The notes: a model not told the origin generated them from the sequence alone. 64,000 nt of DNA from Desmonostoc geniculatum HA4340-LM1 (GCA_019359545.1 JAHHHB010000004.1:1-64000); one strand, 5' to 3'. Positions 27,001-36,491 are shown, numbered from the stretch's first letter. Translations and numbers: made by a program.

Positions 27001-28617
27001 TTACAATCGATTTGTATCTTTGGTAACTAATTTCCAACCTTCAGCTTGGTCAATTAGCTTGATTGACTCTAGTTGAAGATTGTTGAAAACAGATGTATGA
27101 AGCAGAAAGTAGGGTTGCCCGTTGTAGTGCCAATAATATTGCAGTTCACCAACAGAAGCGGGAATAATGGTGCGATCGCTGTAATAATCCAACGAGGGAC
27201 GAGAGTAGGGAAAAGATGTATAAATCTTTTTCGTAGCTGGATTTGCCCGCACGATCATCGCAGCTACTGGTTTAACTGGATAAGCCTCAGATAATTCCCA
27301 AACCCAGTAATTGGATTTCATTAACAGTAGCAGCGAAACATAACTTCCCCAGAACAAAATCTTCAGAAATTGCCCGTCGCCTCGCTCTGCCAAAATAGCT
27401 GCTAAGGTCATTGTTAAAGCTACTGCTGCAAAAATTAGCTGTAAGTCTGTTTTCGATGTTGTACCCCAACTAAAATAAATGCTGCCGGCAGAAGCGACTA
27501 CAGCCAAAATTGCTAAACCTGCTACCCAAGTACGGGGATAGGATGACACTAAAGGCGAATTTTCTGTCTCTGCTAACTGGATACCAAAAGCTAAGGCTAA
27601 GCTGGGATAAATCGGGAATACATACCAGGGAAGTTTGGTAATCATCAAGGAAATTACTACCAGATAAACACCACTCCACGCTAGTACTAGTTTTGCCCAG
27701 CTAAGGTTGCGATTTTCCCAGGTTAAACGTACAGTTTGCGGTAAGAATAATAGCCACGGCCATGTGTACTTGAGAAGTTCAATAACGTAGTACCAAGGTG
27801 GTTCAAAATTTATCTCTGCAACTGTGCCAATTCGGCTGGATGAATTTACAAGGCCAACTTGGGCGAAAGTATAACCATAGTGAATTAGTTGGGCACCGTA
27901 CCAACCAATCACAGGTAAAATGCCAATGAAAATAGCTATCCACAGATAGTAACAGGTGAGTAGCCGTGGTGTATCCCAAAATAAAAATACAATGGCGATC
28001 GCACCTAGCAATATACCCACCAAGCCTTGAGTCAGGCAAATCAACCCAAAACCGATGCCAACACCAAGGCAATAACGTAAATCCCGGCGCGATCGCAATA
28101 CGCACAACATCATCACCATCAAAAAACTGACCACCGCCCCATCTAACATTGCCAAACGTCCATGACGCACCACGGGTAGCATTGTTAGATAAATCAAGGC
28201 GCTATAAATAGCTGCCCAACGCTGGCGAAATAATTCTCGACCAATACAATACAGTAAAGGTACTGAACTTGATGTTAAAATTGCTCCGGGAAGCCGCGTA
28301 GTGAATTCATTCTCGCCTCCTAGAGAATAAGCCCAAGCAATTAGCAAATGCATTAAAGGCGGCTTGTTATGGTATGGTTCGCCTCCTAGAGTTGGGTAAA
28401 GCCAGCGCATTGAGTCTGCTGGTGCTTGCCAAATTTCCCTAGCGACTTGTGCCACTGTACCTTCATCCCAATCTCGCAGGGGTAATCCCCCCAGATTGAC
28501 GCTAAACAGTAACACTGCTGCTAAAAACAACACGAGAAGCCATACCCAATCAACCCATCTGCCAACTGTGCGATGCTGTTTTTCTAGATGACCCCAAATA
28601 AAGCTTCCTTCTTGCAT
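27001..28617 (-). CDS. GT39 (ArnT/PMT-like) membrane glycosyltransferase
   Basis: A 538-aa polytopic membrane enzyme of the glycosyltransferase 39 / ArnT superfamily, which moves sugars from lipid-phosphate donors. The catalytic first loop has RDWDEG (D49, D51, E52) directly after the first membrane span, followed by GGEPYHNKPPLMHLLIAW and FTTRLPGAI, typical of the family. About ten further hydrophobic spans. Bacterial members act on lipids, lipid A or proteins; the acceptor is unknown. A second GT39 gene lies at 38990. Not linked to other cell-wall genes here. Confidence 0.85.
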   Translation of the reverse strand: MQEGSFIWGHLEKQHRTVGRWVDWVWLLVLFLAAVLLFSVNLGGLPLRDWDEGTVAQVAREIWQAPADSMRWLYPTLGGEPYHNKPPLMHLLIAWAYSLGGENEFTTRLPGAILTSSSVPLLYCIGRELFRQRWAAIYSALIYLTMLPVVRHGRLAMLDGAVVSFLMVMMLCVLRSRRDLRYCLGVGIGFGLICLTQGLVGILLGAIAIVFLFWDTPRLLTCYYLWIAIFIGILPVIGWYGAQLIHYGYTFAQVGLVNSSSRIGTVAEINFEPPWYYVIELLKYTWPWLLFLPQTVRLTWENRNLSWAKLVLAWSGVYLVVISLMITKLPWYVFPIYPSLALAFGIQLAETENSPLVSSYPRTWVAGLAILAVVASAGSIYFSWGTTSKTDLQLIFAAVALTMTLAAILAERGDGQFLKILFWGSYVSLLLLMKSNYWVWELSEAYPVKPVAAMIVRANPATKKIYTSFPYSRPSLDYYSDRTIIPASVGELQYYWHYNGQPYFLLHTSVFNNLQLESIKLIDQAEGWKLVTKDTNRL

Positions 28618-28965
28618 ATTCTCTGGTAATCATTTTACTTGCTGGTTTGATTACATAGAGACCAAAGCGAATCTCCAATGTTGTGGCCCAGTAACAACGT
28701 CTGTTCTTAACGATTGCTAGTTTCCAAGATTAACTCAACTTTCTCTAATTAGTACTATTTTTCCGGGAAATTTATCTGAATTATTTAACGATCATTTTTA
28801 TAGATAAATAATAAAAATAAGACGTATAAAAACTGGCTAAATACTTTTGACGACTCTGTAAATAAATCTACATTGCCTGATATTTTATCCGGCTTTTTTG
28901 TTACTAATAGGATGATAGTATTACATAGCAGAATTCAGAATTCAGAATTCAGGAGTCAGAATTCA
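28618..28965. other. AT-rich gap ending in heptamer repeats
   Basis: No gene seen. 28929-28965 carries GAATTCAG heptamers. Probable promoter region of the leftward GT39 gene. Confidence 0.4.
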
Positions 28966-29272
28966 TATAGCGATTCTCATTTGAATGAGGTACATGGGTA
29001 GGGTAGCACCGCTGTGCATAGCTTTCAACTTAACGTGAAACGCTTGTCAAGATATGATATAGGGTTCATTCACTTAGCGCTACTCACCGCGTCACCCCAC
29101 CCCGGTTTTGTCTAAAGCCAAAACCGCCCCTCCCCTTAGTAAGGGGAGGGGTTGGGGGTGGGGTAAAACGTTTGTGGGACAACTTTTTGAGCTTAAGTTG
29201 ACACCAATGACAGCTGTGCTAACCTACGAGGATCTATTTTTTCTCTACCTCACCCATGCAGGAACCGTTATA
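28966..29272. repeat. Nested palindromic element, copy C (outer)
   Basis: Ends TATAGCGATTCTCATTTG and GGAACCGTTATA, in the same outer orientation as copy A. The central palindrome arms are more diverged (TAGCACCGCTGTGC / GACAGCTGTGCTAACC). The centre is occupied by the inner element at 29021-29205. Confidence 0.7.
29021..29205. mobile_element. Inner MITE-like element, copy C (185 bp)
   Basis: Left end TTCAACTTAACGTGAAAC and right end GAGCTTAAGTTGACACC: the reverse complement of copies A and B. The middle differs (CCCCGGTTTTGTC... and CCCCTTAGTAAGGGGAGG). An apparent reading frame at 29108-29344 is a product of this repeat. Confidence 0.7.
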
Positions 29273-29502
29273 ATTCAGACTCAAGAGTTGTGCGATCGCC
29301 AAGAGTACTATACAAAAAATCAAAACCTTTGGTTAGTGCGTTAGCCTTTGACATAAAATAACCTACGTATATTTCAAAAATAAAATACAGCATCAACGAA
29401 AGTGAAGTACGCTATTTATGTCTAGTAGCTAGGCAAAAAGCCTATTATAATTCTGACTCCTGAATTCTGACTCCTGAATTCTGACTCCTGACTTCTGAAT
29501 TA

Positions 29503-30843
29503 TTAAAAAATAAAAATAACTTGCAAGTTCCATTTTTGCTCTTGGCGAACAATTTCAATTTCTTTAATGAATTCTCGAAAGTAAAATCGTCGTTCTGTTT
29601 CGGACAAATCTAACCAGAATTGTGGAATGGAAACAGCAACAGCAACAGAACGCAAATTAACGGGAGGAAGAATTGCCAACTTGGCTTCGAGTGCAGAAAT
29701 TTCTGTGCGGAGTTTATAAGCTCTTAATTTTGCTGTTTCGGTATCTAAAATTCCATTTTCAATTAAAGCGGGTAACTGAGCGAGTACTTCTTGCTGACGA
29801 GCGATCGCTTGGCTTAAACTATTTTTGACTGCATCCAACTGCGGAAAATTCATTCCGGCTACAGCTAAGGGTAAGTCACGGCAAACTGTTTCAATTGTCT
29901 GTTCTAAAACCTCTTGGTAGGGAATAGCCGGACATTTGGGGCGTCGGGGACAGCTAATACAACGTAAATACAGATACTCTTTGTCTTGGTTGCGTTGGGT
30001 GACACGGGTAACCGTTAGATGCGATCGACATTCGCCACAAACAATCAACCCTGCTAAAGAACGTGGCGCACTAGCAGTGCGAGATGGTAAACGGCTGTTA
30101 CGGCGCAAAAGTCGGTCAACTTGGGCAGCTTCTTCCTTGGAAATGATGGGAATATGGGTATCGGAGATAATCTCACCATTTTGGTAAGCTGTATTGCCAC
30201 GATAAACTGGATTAGTTAACCAGCGGCGTCCAGTGGTAACAGAGATTTTCTTGCCGTATTTTTTCGCCAAGTAGCGGACTGAACCCCGTAAGGAACCATA
30301 GAGTAAAAAATGGTCAAAAAAATCCTTTACCACTGGTGAGGTGCTGCGGTCGATGGTATATTTTCCCTTACCTCTGCGGTAGCCGTAGGGAACCTTACCG
30401 GGTGGCGGTGCAGCGTCTAGACGATTGCGGGCGTGTCCTTGGCGGATGCGACGACTGCGTTGTTCGCGTTGGATTGCATGTAGTAAACTCAGCAAGTCAG
30501 CCCGGAGAGGAGAATTTTCTGAAGTGTAGGGTTGTTCTGTGGCAATTACCGCCACTCCCATTGCTTCGAGTTCATGAAGGCGATCGCTTACTTCCTCTAC
30601 AGTATCCCCCAATTCTTCCAACCGACGAACCAACAGATAATCTGCACCTTGGGTTTGGCAATCTGTGAGTAATTGTTGTAGTTGCGTTCGCGTAGCGTGT
30701 CCGGAGGACTCTCGCGTAGCGTATTTAGAGCACTCTCCCTTGCCCAAATCTTGATAAACTCGATCGACTTCCCATCCCCAACTGCTTTCTTCGGGAGAAG
30801 ATTCTAGTAGAGGATCGGTGTAAGAGTAGGCAATTATTTTCAT
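29503..30843 (-). CDS. Serine recombinase-family protein with altered active site
   Basis: A 446-aa large-serine-recombinase-like protein, the class that includes XisF of heterocyst DNA elements. Resolvase-like N-terminal domain (about 1-140), Recombinase domain (PPPGKVPYGYRRGKG onwards, about 145-240), zinc ribbon (CGECRSHLTV ... CISCPRRPKC) and a coiled-coil/C-terminal region. The usual catalytic core is missing: no YxRVS motif is visible at the start (MKIIAYSYTDP) and the active-site DRLGR reads EELGD (76-80). Around residues 37-52 a short dispersed repeat adds KYATRESSGHATR. No attachment sites or excisable element could be recognised. It may bind DNA without recombining it, or use a changed chemistry. 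Confidence 0.78.
   Translation of the reverse strand: MKIIAYSYTDPLLESSPEESSWGWEVDRVYQDLGKGECSKYATRESSGHATRTQLQQLLTDCQTQGADYLLVRRLEELGDTVEEVSDRLHELEAMGVAVIATEQPYTSENSPLRADLLSLLHAIQREQRSRRIRQGHARNRLDAAPPPGKVPYGYRRGKGKYTIDRSTSPVVKDFFDHFLLYGSLRGSVRYLAKKYGKKISVTTGRRWLTNPVYRGNTAYQNGEIISDTHIPIISKEEAAQVDRLLRRNSRLPSRTASAPRSLAGLIVCGECRSHLTVTRVTQRNQDKEYLYLRCISCPRRPKCPAIPYQEVLEQTIETVCRDLPLAVAGMNFPQLDAVKNSLSQAIARQQEVLAQLPALIENGILDTETAKLRAYKLRTEISALEAKLAILPPVNLRSVAVAVSIPQFWLDLSETERRFYFREFIKEIEIVRQEQKWNLQVIFIF
30684..30721. repeat. Short dispersed repeat inside the recombinase gene
   Basis: GCGTTCGCGTAGCGTGTCC followed by GGAGGACTCTCGCGTAGCG contains two CGCGTAGCG cores around GTCCGGAGGAC, a typical Nostoc dispersed-repeat composition. 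It is translated in frame as part of the recombinase N-terminal domain. Confidence 0.6.
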
Positions 30844-30948
30844 TTGTCATTTGTCATTTGTCATTTGTTATTTGTCATTTGTCATTTGTTATTGGGCATG
30901 GGAAGGGGCACAGGGGCAAAAGAGAGTGGAGTTTTTATACTGGTTCAC

Positions 30949-31134
30949 GAGTATCAAAGACTCATTAATGGAGTTCTGAGGTTCATTAACGAGTATCAAA
31001 GACTCATTAATGGAGTTCTGAGGTGGATTAACGAGTATCAAAGACTCATTAATGGAGTTCTGAGGTGGATTAATGAGTATCAAAGACTCATTAATGGAGT
31101 TCTGAGGTGGATTAATGAGTATCAAAGACTCATT
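30949..31134. repeat. 42-bp minisatellite, four full units plus a partial
   Basis: Units start at 30949, 30991, 31033, 31075 and 31117 (partial). Each begins GAGTATCAAAGACTCATTAA and contains TGGAGTTCTGAGG. GAGTNNCAAAGACTC is itself nearly palindromic. Because 42 is a multiple of three, both strands read through as perfect 14-residue repeats (EYQRLINGVLRWIN on plus, NESLILINPPQNSI on minus). No ribosome site supports translation; the upstream TTTGTCATTTGTC tract (30842-30890) supplies the only start. Confidence 0.85.
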
Positions 31135-31193
31135 CACGAATCATATTTATCCAATTCGCTAAATTATAGCTACTTCCCCTGCCCGTGTGCCCC

Positions 31194-31574
31194 TCACTGT
31201 TGACTCAATTCAACAATATTCCCATCAGGGTCTTGAGTGAAGAGGGCAGGGCGGCCTGAGGCGCTGGGTTGAATGGGATAATTATGATTGAGTAGCTCTT
31301 GTTTAGCGGTTTCTAAGTCAGCAACACAGAAGGCGAAGTGGGGATTGCGTCCCCATTTTTCGTTTTGGTTTTCGGTGGGGACAGTCGGTGCAACTATTAG
31401 GTGAATTTGGTAGTTGCCGACTTGATACCATGCACCAGCGTATTTCAGAGAACGATCTATTTTGGCTAATCCTAAGACTTTGCCATAAAAGTGTTCGGAG
31501 CGTTCTAAGTCAGTTACAAGAATTGCTGTGTGGAGACTTTGGGTAATCTGCATTGTTGTAGGTGCGATCGCCAT
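31194..31574 (-). CDS. VOC-family (glyoxalase/dioxygenase-fold) protein
   Basis: A 126-aa single-domain vicinal-oxygen-chelate protein: SLHTAILVTDLERSEHFYGKVLGL opens the fold, and HFAFCVADLETAKQELLNHNY and ALFTQDPDGNIVELSQ close it. His (LHTAIL), His (IHLIV), and Glu (IVEL) are in the usual metal-ligand positions. Substrate unknown. Alternative start seven codons in (MQITQSLHT, 31553) is equally possible. Single gene; its stop is a few bases from the repeat region. Confidence 0.85.
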   Translation of the reverse strand: MAIAPTTMQITQSLHTAILVTDLERSEHFYGKVLGLAKIDRSLKYAGAWYQVGNYQIHLIVAPTVPTENQNEKWGRNPHFAFCVADLETAKQELLNHNYPIQPSASGRPALFTQDPDGNIVELSQQ

Positions 31575-32369
31575 ATTCAGGAATGCTGTTATTCCTTCAC
31601 TTTATAACGATCGCGCCTTTGTTAAATAACATCGCCCCATCACTCTGGTAATCTAGTCGTCAACTATGGTGGGTTTTGGCTTGGGAATAGCGATCGCCAT
31701 ATTCGATTTTAATAGCCAAAACTTATCTCTAGCTTTGTGAGTTTTCTTACCCGGCACTGGATTGCAGAGCAGTGGTTTTGTTAAACTGGCGATCGCTTAC
31801 AAATCGCGCTATTGAATATAATCTCCTGAGTCTCATCAAAATACTCAGGACTTACGCAAGACATGACCGAAAACCTTATTCTTACGTAGCGGTAATTCAT
31901 GAATTACCGCTACTTTCGTTATCTTTTGCGTAATTCCTGATACTATTCGTTTGTCAATCCTCCAAAAGACAGAATATATAAATGTTAAGTTTATTTAAGG
32001 TGACTTACTTAATTGCGATCGACTAAATCAAAAGCTTGCTACTCCTCATTTTTGCTCAAATACAATGAGTTAAAGCAGAAAAATCTGATATTTCATAAAA
32101 TAATATTAATATCAGTAAAAAAACTGAGTATTAACAAGCTCTACAAATTCTGCCCCAACAGGCTTGTATATCGATGAAATATTTGAAACAATAGCTTAGA
32201 GAATTATCCATCAGTAGTGCTAGATTACTAATTATTATTGCTGACTTCTGAGTTATCGGCAAAGTGATACTGTTAGATAAATAATTTGAATTTTTTTCTT
32301 ATTATCCCCTGAAATCTCGTTTTTCGATGTTCCTTTAAAAGATAAATCTCAAGTCTGCTGCCCACCACA
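31575..32369. other. 800-base gap upstream of the cyclase gene
   Basis: Contains four GCGATCGC-type sites, the MITE at 31847-31938 and then about 430 AT-rich bases that probably include the cyclase promoter. No gene recognised. Confidence 0.4.
31847..31938. mobile_element. MITE with AGGACTTACGCA ends, copy 3 (92 bp)
   Basis: Ends AGGACTTACGCA and TGCGTAATTCCT. Central perfect 28-bp palindrome at 31886-31913 (arms GTAGCGGTAATTCA / TGAATTACCGCTAC). Compared with copy 1 the arms differ at two positions and each change is matched on the opposite arm. Confidence 0.75.
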
Positions 32370-34718
32370 ATGAAAGACCAAGTATTAGACCGGATTTTTA
32401 ATAAACCTTCTTTCCCACATAAATTTGAACGCTTGGAACTGGATGATAATTTTTGCATTATAGATACATCCGAGCAAGTGGAACGGTTTGCACATAGCCC
32501 TGAGGAGGTGACACGGGGTAAAGATATCCGGCTAAGCTTTCCTGAGCTGCTCGGACTTGAGGATATTTTAAAAGCTATTTTGTACGGAAAGCAAGAACTG
32601 TTTGAATTACAAGGGATTAAACGAGGTTCAAACCAGAAATCTCATGTATACATAGATATATATATTATCGCTGAACAACATGAAAAATTTGAAAATAGAT
32701 TAATCCTACTGATTGAGGATGTTACCGACAAAATTGTTTTAAAACAACAGTTAGCACAGCAAGCTAATGAAGCGAATCTACTATCTAGTGCTTTAATAAC
32801 TTGTAAAAGTTACATGGATCGAGTAATCACTTCAATGGCAGATGCTTTTTTGGTAACTAGTAACTTGGGAAAAATCATCAAAATAAATCATGCTGCTGAA
32901 GAATTATTTGGTTTTACTGAAGAAGAATTAATTAATCAATCTATATCATTGATAATTGACGATCGAGTAGTAATAAAAGCAATTCACCAGCATTTTGCTA
33001 CTAAACAAAATTTTCAAAATTTAGAGGTAGTTTGTAGAACTAAAAATCGAGAAAAACGCTTGATTGCTTTTTCTTGTTCGGTGATTCCCAAAGCAACAGA
33101 AGGGTCAGAAGATATTGTTTACATTGGTCGGGATATCACTGCTCGGCAGCACCGGGAACAACGTACAAATACCCAGTATGCTATCACACGCATTTTATCA
33201 GAATCCCAGAGTATAAAACAGGTAATTCCCCAAATTTTGCAGTCGATTTGTCAAAATCTGGGATGGGATTTAGGCGAACTTTGGACACCGAGTCAATATA
33301 TCGGTACTTCAGTAAAAAGACACTGTATCAATGCAGTATTAAGGTGTGTGGAAATTTGGTCAAGTCGAGTAGTTTCTGCCAGAGAGTTTAAAGCAGTTAC
33401 GTGGCAAACTACTTATACTGCTGGTGTTGGGTTACCTGGTGAAATTTGGATTGGACGATCGCCCCTGTGGACTGAGGATATCACACAAGATGGAGACAAA
33501 AGGCGATCGCAATCTGCTGCCGAAGCTGGATTGCACGCAGCTTTTGGTTTCCCCATTTTAGACGATAATGAAATCTTAGGGGTGATGGTTTTCTTTAGCC
33601 GAGACATCCAACCAAAAGATCCAGATCTGTTGGAAATGGTAAGTTCTATTGGTAGCCAAATCGCCCAGTTTATCAAACGCAAACAAGCAGAAATCGCTCT
33701 TGTCGAAAGCGAACAACGATATCGAGATTTATTTGAAAATGCTAACGATTTGATTCAAGCTGTTAATGCCTATGGTCGTTTTTTGTATGTCAATCGCGCA
33801 TGGCGAGAAACTTTGGGATATAGCGAAGCTGAAATTGCTTCTTTGAATGTTTTTGATATTATACATCCAGAATTTAGACAATACTGTTGGCAAAAGTTTT
33901 ATCGCGTGCTTTCCGGAGAAAAGCAGGAGCAAATTAAAGCCGGATTCATTACCAAAAACCGTGAAACAATCTTTTTGGAAGGTAACATTAGCGGTAAATT
34001 TCTTGAAGGTCATCCAGTTGCTACTCATGGAATTTTTCGCAATGTTACCCAGCGATTAGCAGCAGAAAAAGCACTGCGCCATCAACAGGAACAAACCGAA
34101 CGTTTGTTGCTGAATATTTTGCCAGCAGCAATTTCCAAACGCTTGAAAGAAGAACCAGCCAGCATCACCGAAGATTTTGCTGATGTCACAGTTTTATTTG
34201 CAGATATCGTTGGCTTCAGCCAAATCGCGGCTTCCATGAGTGCGATTCAACTAGTAAACCTACTCAACCCGATTTTTTCAGCTTTCGATCGCCTCACCGA
34301 ACAACATAATTTAGAAAAAATCAAAACCATTGGCGATGCTTATATGGTAGTCGGCGGCTTGCCCACAGGACGCCCAGATCATGCTCAAGCCATTGCCCTT
34401 ATGGCACTGGATATGCAGACAGCGATCGCTTTATTTAACGCTGAGAACAACCAAAATTTTAGCATCCGTATCGGTATTCATAGCGGTTCCGTAGTTGCCG
34501 GAGTCATTGGGCTGAAAAAGTTTACTTACGACCTCTGGGGAGACACGGTAAACATCGCCAGCCGCATGGAGTCTCAAGGCATTGCTGGCAAAATCCAGGT
34601 AACAGAAAATACTTATAAATCCTTGTGTAATGAATTTTTGTTTGAAAAGCGGGGCGAAATCGAAGTTAAAGGTAAAGGGAAAATGACGACTTATTGGTTA
34701 ATTGGGAATAGGGCATAG
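32370..34718 (+). CDS. PAS/GAF-linked class III adenylate cyclase
   Basis: A 782-aa soluble cyclase. N-terminal PAS-like region (about 15-130), PAS (about 150-265, VITSMADAFLVTSNLGKIIKIN), GAF (about 270-440), PAS (about 455-570, LFENANDLIQAVNAYGRFLYVN), then the catalytic domain from about 600. Metal aspartates D612 (FADIVGFS) and D656 (KTIGDAYM); adenine-selecting K652 and D721 (YDLWGDTVN); transition-state N728 and R732. These residues favour ATP over GTP. It resembles the cyaA/B/C set of Anabaena in design but cannot be matched to one. Makes cAMP in response to signals sensed by PAS/GAF. The gene ends directly at a large repeat. Confidence 0.9.
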   Translation: MKDQVLDRIFNKPSFPHKFERLELDDNFCIIDTSEQVERFAHSPEEVTRGKDIRLSFPELLGLEDILKAILYGKQELFELQGIKRGSNQKSHVYIDIYIIAEQHEKFENRLILLIEDVTDKIVLKQQLAQQANEANLLSSALITCKSYMDRVITSMADAFLVTSNLGKIIKINHAAEELFGFTEEELINQSISLIIDDRVVIKAIHQHFATKQNFQNLEVVCRTKNREKRLIAFSCSVIPKATEGSEDIVYIGRDITARQHREQRTNTQYAITRILSESQSIKQVIPQILQSICQNLGWDLGELWTPSQYIGTSVKRHCINAVLRCVEIWSSRVVSAREFKAVTWQTTYTAGVGLPGEIWIGRSPLWTEDITQDGDKRRSQSAAEAGLHAAFGFPILDDNEILGVMVFFSRDIQPKDPDLLEMVSSIGSQIAQFIKRKQAEIALVESEQRYRDLFENANDLIQAVNAYGRFLYVNRAWRETLGYSEAEIASLNVFDIIHPEFRQYCWQKFYRVLSGEKQEQIKAGFITKNRETIFLEGNISGKFLEGHPVATHGIFRNVTQRLAAEKALRHQQEQTERLLLNILPAAISKRLKEEPASITEDFADVTVLFADIVGFSQIAASMSAIQLVNLLNPIFSAFDRLTEQHNLEKIKTIGDAYMVVGGLPTGRPDHAQAIALMALDMQTAIALFNAENNQNFSIRIGIHSGSVVAGVIGLKKFTYDLWGDTVNIASRMESQGIAGKIQVTENTYKSLCNEFLFEKRGEIEVKGKGKMTTYWLIGNRA

Positions 34719-35100
34719 GGCATGGGGCATGGGGCATGGGGCATGGGGCGTAGGGGCAGAGGGGCAGAGGGGCAGAGGGGCAGAGGGGCAGAGGGGCAAA
34801 GGGGCAGAGGGGCAGAGGGGCAGAGGGGCAGAGGGGCAGAGGGGCAGAGGGGCAGAGGGGCAGAGGGGCAGAGGGGCAGCGGGGCAGAGGGGATTGAACT
34901 TGGCACATTGAACTCTCCTCTGCTCCCCTGCTCCCCTACTCCCCTGCCCCCTTGCCTCCCCTGCCCCCCTGCCTCCCCTGCCTCCCCTGCCTCCCCTGCT
35001 CCCCTGCTCCCCTACTCCCCTGCCCCCCTGCCTCCCCTGCCCCCCTGCCTCCCCTGCCTCCCCTGCCTCCCCTGCCCCCCTACTCCCCACCCCCCACTCC
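34719..35100. repeat. G-rich arm plus C-rich arm minisatellite (about 380 bp)
   Basis: 34711-34750 is GCATGGGG repeats, 34754-34892 is GGCAGAGG (8 bp) repeated about 17 times, and 34913-35100 is a CCTCCCCTG-type (9 bp) array with CCCCTGCTCCCCTACTC variants. The two halves are complementary in composition and can form a long hairpin; the G strand could also form quadruplexes. Because 8 is not a multiple of three, several frames stay open here and give false low-complexity proteins. It separates the convergent cyclase and deoxyhypusine-synthase-like genes. Confidence 0.85.
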
Positions 35101-36273
35101 CTACGTATTCGGAATCAACCTACCGCAAGGATAAGTCGCTGTTGGCTGTGCAGGATTTTCAGCCACCGCTGCTGGAACTCGATCTGATGGTTGGTTTTTG
35201 GCTGCTAGATAATCTGTTTGCAGTTTTTCTAAAATGGCTTCGCGTCTGTCATACAAACGTTTGAGGGGACGAGGTTGACACTTATTCAGGACGTATGCTG
35301 TTACCAGTGGTAAGGCGATCGTGCTATCTGTGTAACAAACAATTGTGTTAGGTAATTCCTCTGGGTCAATCTTACCCCAGCTGACGGCTTCCGATGGGGT
35401 TGCCCCAGACAAACCACCTGTATCTGGACGAGCATCGGTAAATTGCACAAAGTAATCATGTCCGCGTTCTTCTAGTCCTAAGACTTCGTGAATTTGCGGT
35501 TGTGTTTGTAGCAAAAAGTTTTTGGGACTGCCACCACCAAGAATGACAGCGGCACTTTTACCTTCAGATTCACGAGCATTGTAAGCGATCGCTGCTGTCT
35601 CATTGACATCAATTGCAGGATCTAATATTAATTGTGAGCCTTCCAAGGCCAAAGCTGCTACGTTCATTCCAATGGAACTATCTCCAGGGGAAGACGTATA
35701 AATCGGTACGCCATATTCATAAGCGGTAGCCAGTAAGCAAGAATTCTCCACACCCAATTGCTTTTCTACTTCCCGGACATACTTACCTAATAAATAGTGA
35801 AACTCAGCGGTTCCCATGCGTTTTTGGAAAGGTTCTGCTTGCAGAATTTTGCGGATAAAAGCATCGGTTTCCAGCAGCACATCGTAGCCAAAGATAATGT
35901 CATAAATCCGGATGGTGCCTTGTTGACGCAGTTTCACATCATCCAAAAACGGATTACCAGCAAACAATTCAAAACCCAAACCATAATGCATGTCATGGTA
36001 AAGATTTGCACCAGTGCTAATCATCCAGTCAATAAAGCCGTTGCGAATTAAGGGTGCAAGCGCTGAAACTCCAAATCCTGCCGGCGTCATAGCACCGGAA
36101 AGGCTAACTCCCACAGTGACACCTTGCGTCAGCACATCACGACTCAGTAGTTGGCAGATTTCCCGCAAACGGGCTGAATTGTAGGCGGTGAAGTATTTAT
36201 CAATCAAATCCACCACATTAATATCATTAGATATGGGTGTGGGTGCGATTTTTTGACCCAGCTGTTTAGACAT
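35101..36273 (-). CDS. Deoxyhypusine synthase-family protein (probable polyamine aminobutyl transferase)
   Basis: A 390-aa NAD-dependent enzyme of the deoxyhypusine synthase family. In eukaryotes these modify eIF5A; bacterial members are thought to make homospermidine or related polyamines, since bacteria lack eIF5A. Visible: [49 protein letters not shown], and the active-site lysine K301 in SEAVSWGKI, so it should be active. The last 30 residues ([20 protein letters not shown]...) are low complexity. Strong family call; the exact product is inferred. Confidence 0.88.
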   Translation of the reverse strand: MSKQLGQKIAPTPISNDINVVDLIDKYFTAYNSARLREICQLLSRDVLTQGVTVGVSLSGAMTPAGFGVSALAPLIRNGFIDWMISTGANLYHDMHYGLGFELFAGNPFLDDVKLRQQGTIRIYDIIFGYDVLLETDAFIRKILQAEPFQKRMGTAEFHYLLGKYVREVEKQLGVENSCLLATAYEYGVPIYTSSPGDSSIGMNVAALALEGSQLILDPAIDVNETAAIAYNARESEGKSAAVILGGGSPKNFLLQTQPQIHEVLGLEERGHDYFVQFTDARPDTGGLSGATPSEAVSWGKIDPEELPNTIVCYTDSTIALPLVTAYVLNKCQPRPLKRLYDRREAILEKLQTDYLAAKNQPSDRVPAAVAENPAQPTATYPCGRLIPNT

Positions 36274-36417
36274 TTTGGCACTCCTGAATAGTAAACACGC
36301 CGAATCTAATGTTATAGCAAAGTGCTGAGTGCTAAGTTAAGGGTTGGGAGTTATACTAATTCACCAAAACAGGGCAACAGATGAGAACTGTGACAATACT
36401 ACTCGGTTAACACAACA

Positions 36418-36480
36418 GACGCGATAAACCGCCGTCCCTACAATAATCAATCCTTTGTAGAGACGGCGATTTATCGCGTC
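36418..36480. repeat. Large palindrome GACGCGATAAA...TTTATCGCGTC
   Basis: Arms GACGCGATAAACCGCCGTC and GACGGCGATTTATCGCGTC pair almost completely, with CTACAA / TTGTAG continuing the stem around a short AT loop. A smaller relative is the hairpin at 49141-49172. It lies between genes on the same strand. Confidence 0.65.
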
Positions 36481-36491
36481 TTTGCAATTTA

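Noticed and set aside
29108..29344. 78-aa frame
   Set aside because: Lies across the inner repeat element of copy C.
30844..31203. Possible 119-aa repeat protein (or 82 aa on the other strand)
   Set aside because: The frame is a by-product of the 42-bp minisatellite and a TTTGTCATT tract; no ribosome site or family features.
34698..35264. Several Pro/Leu- or Gly/Arg-rich reading frames
   Set aside because: They are translations of the 8- and 9-bp arrays in different frames and are not genes.
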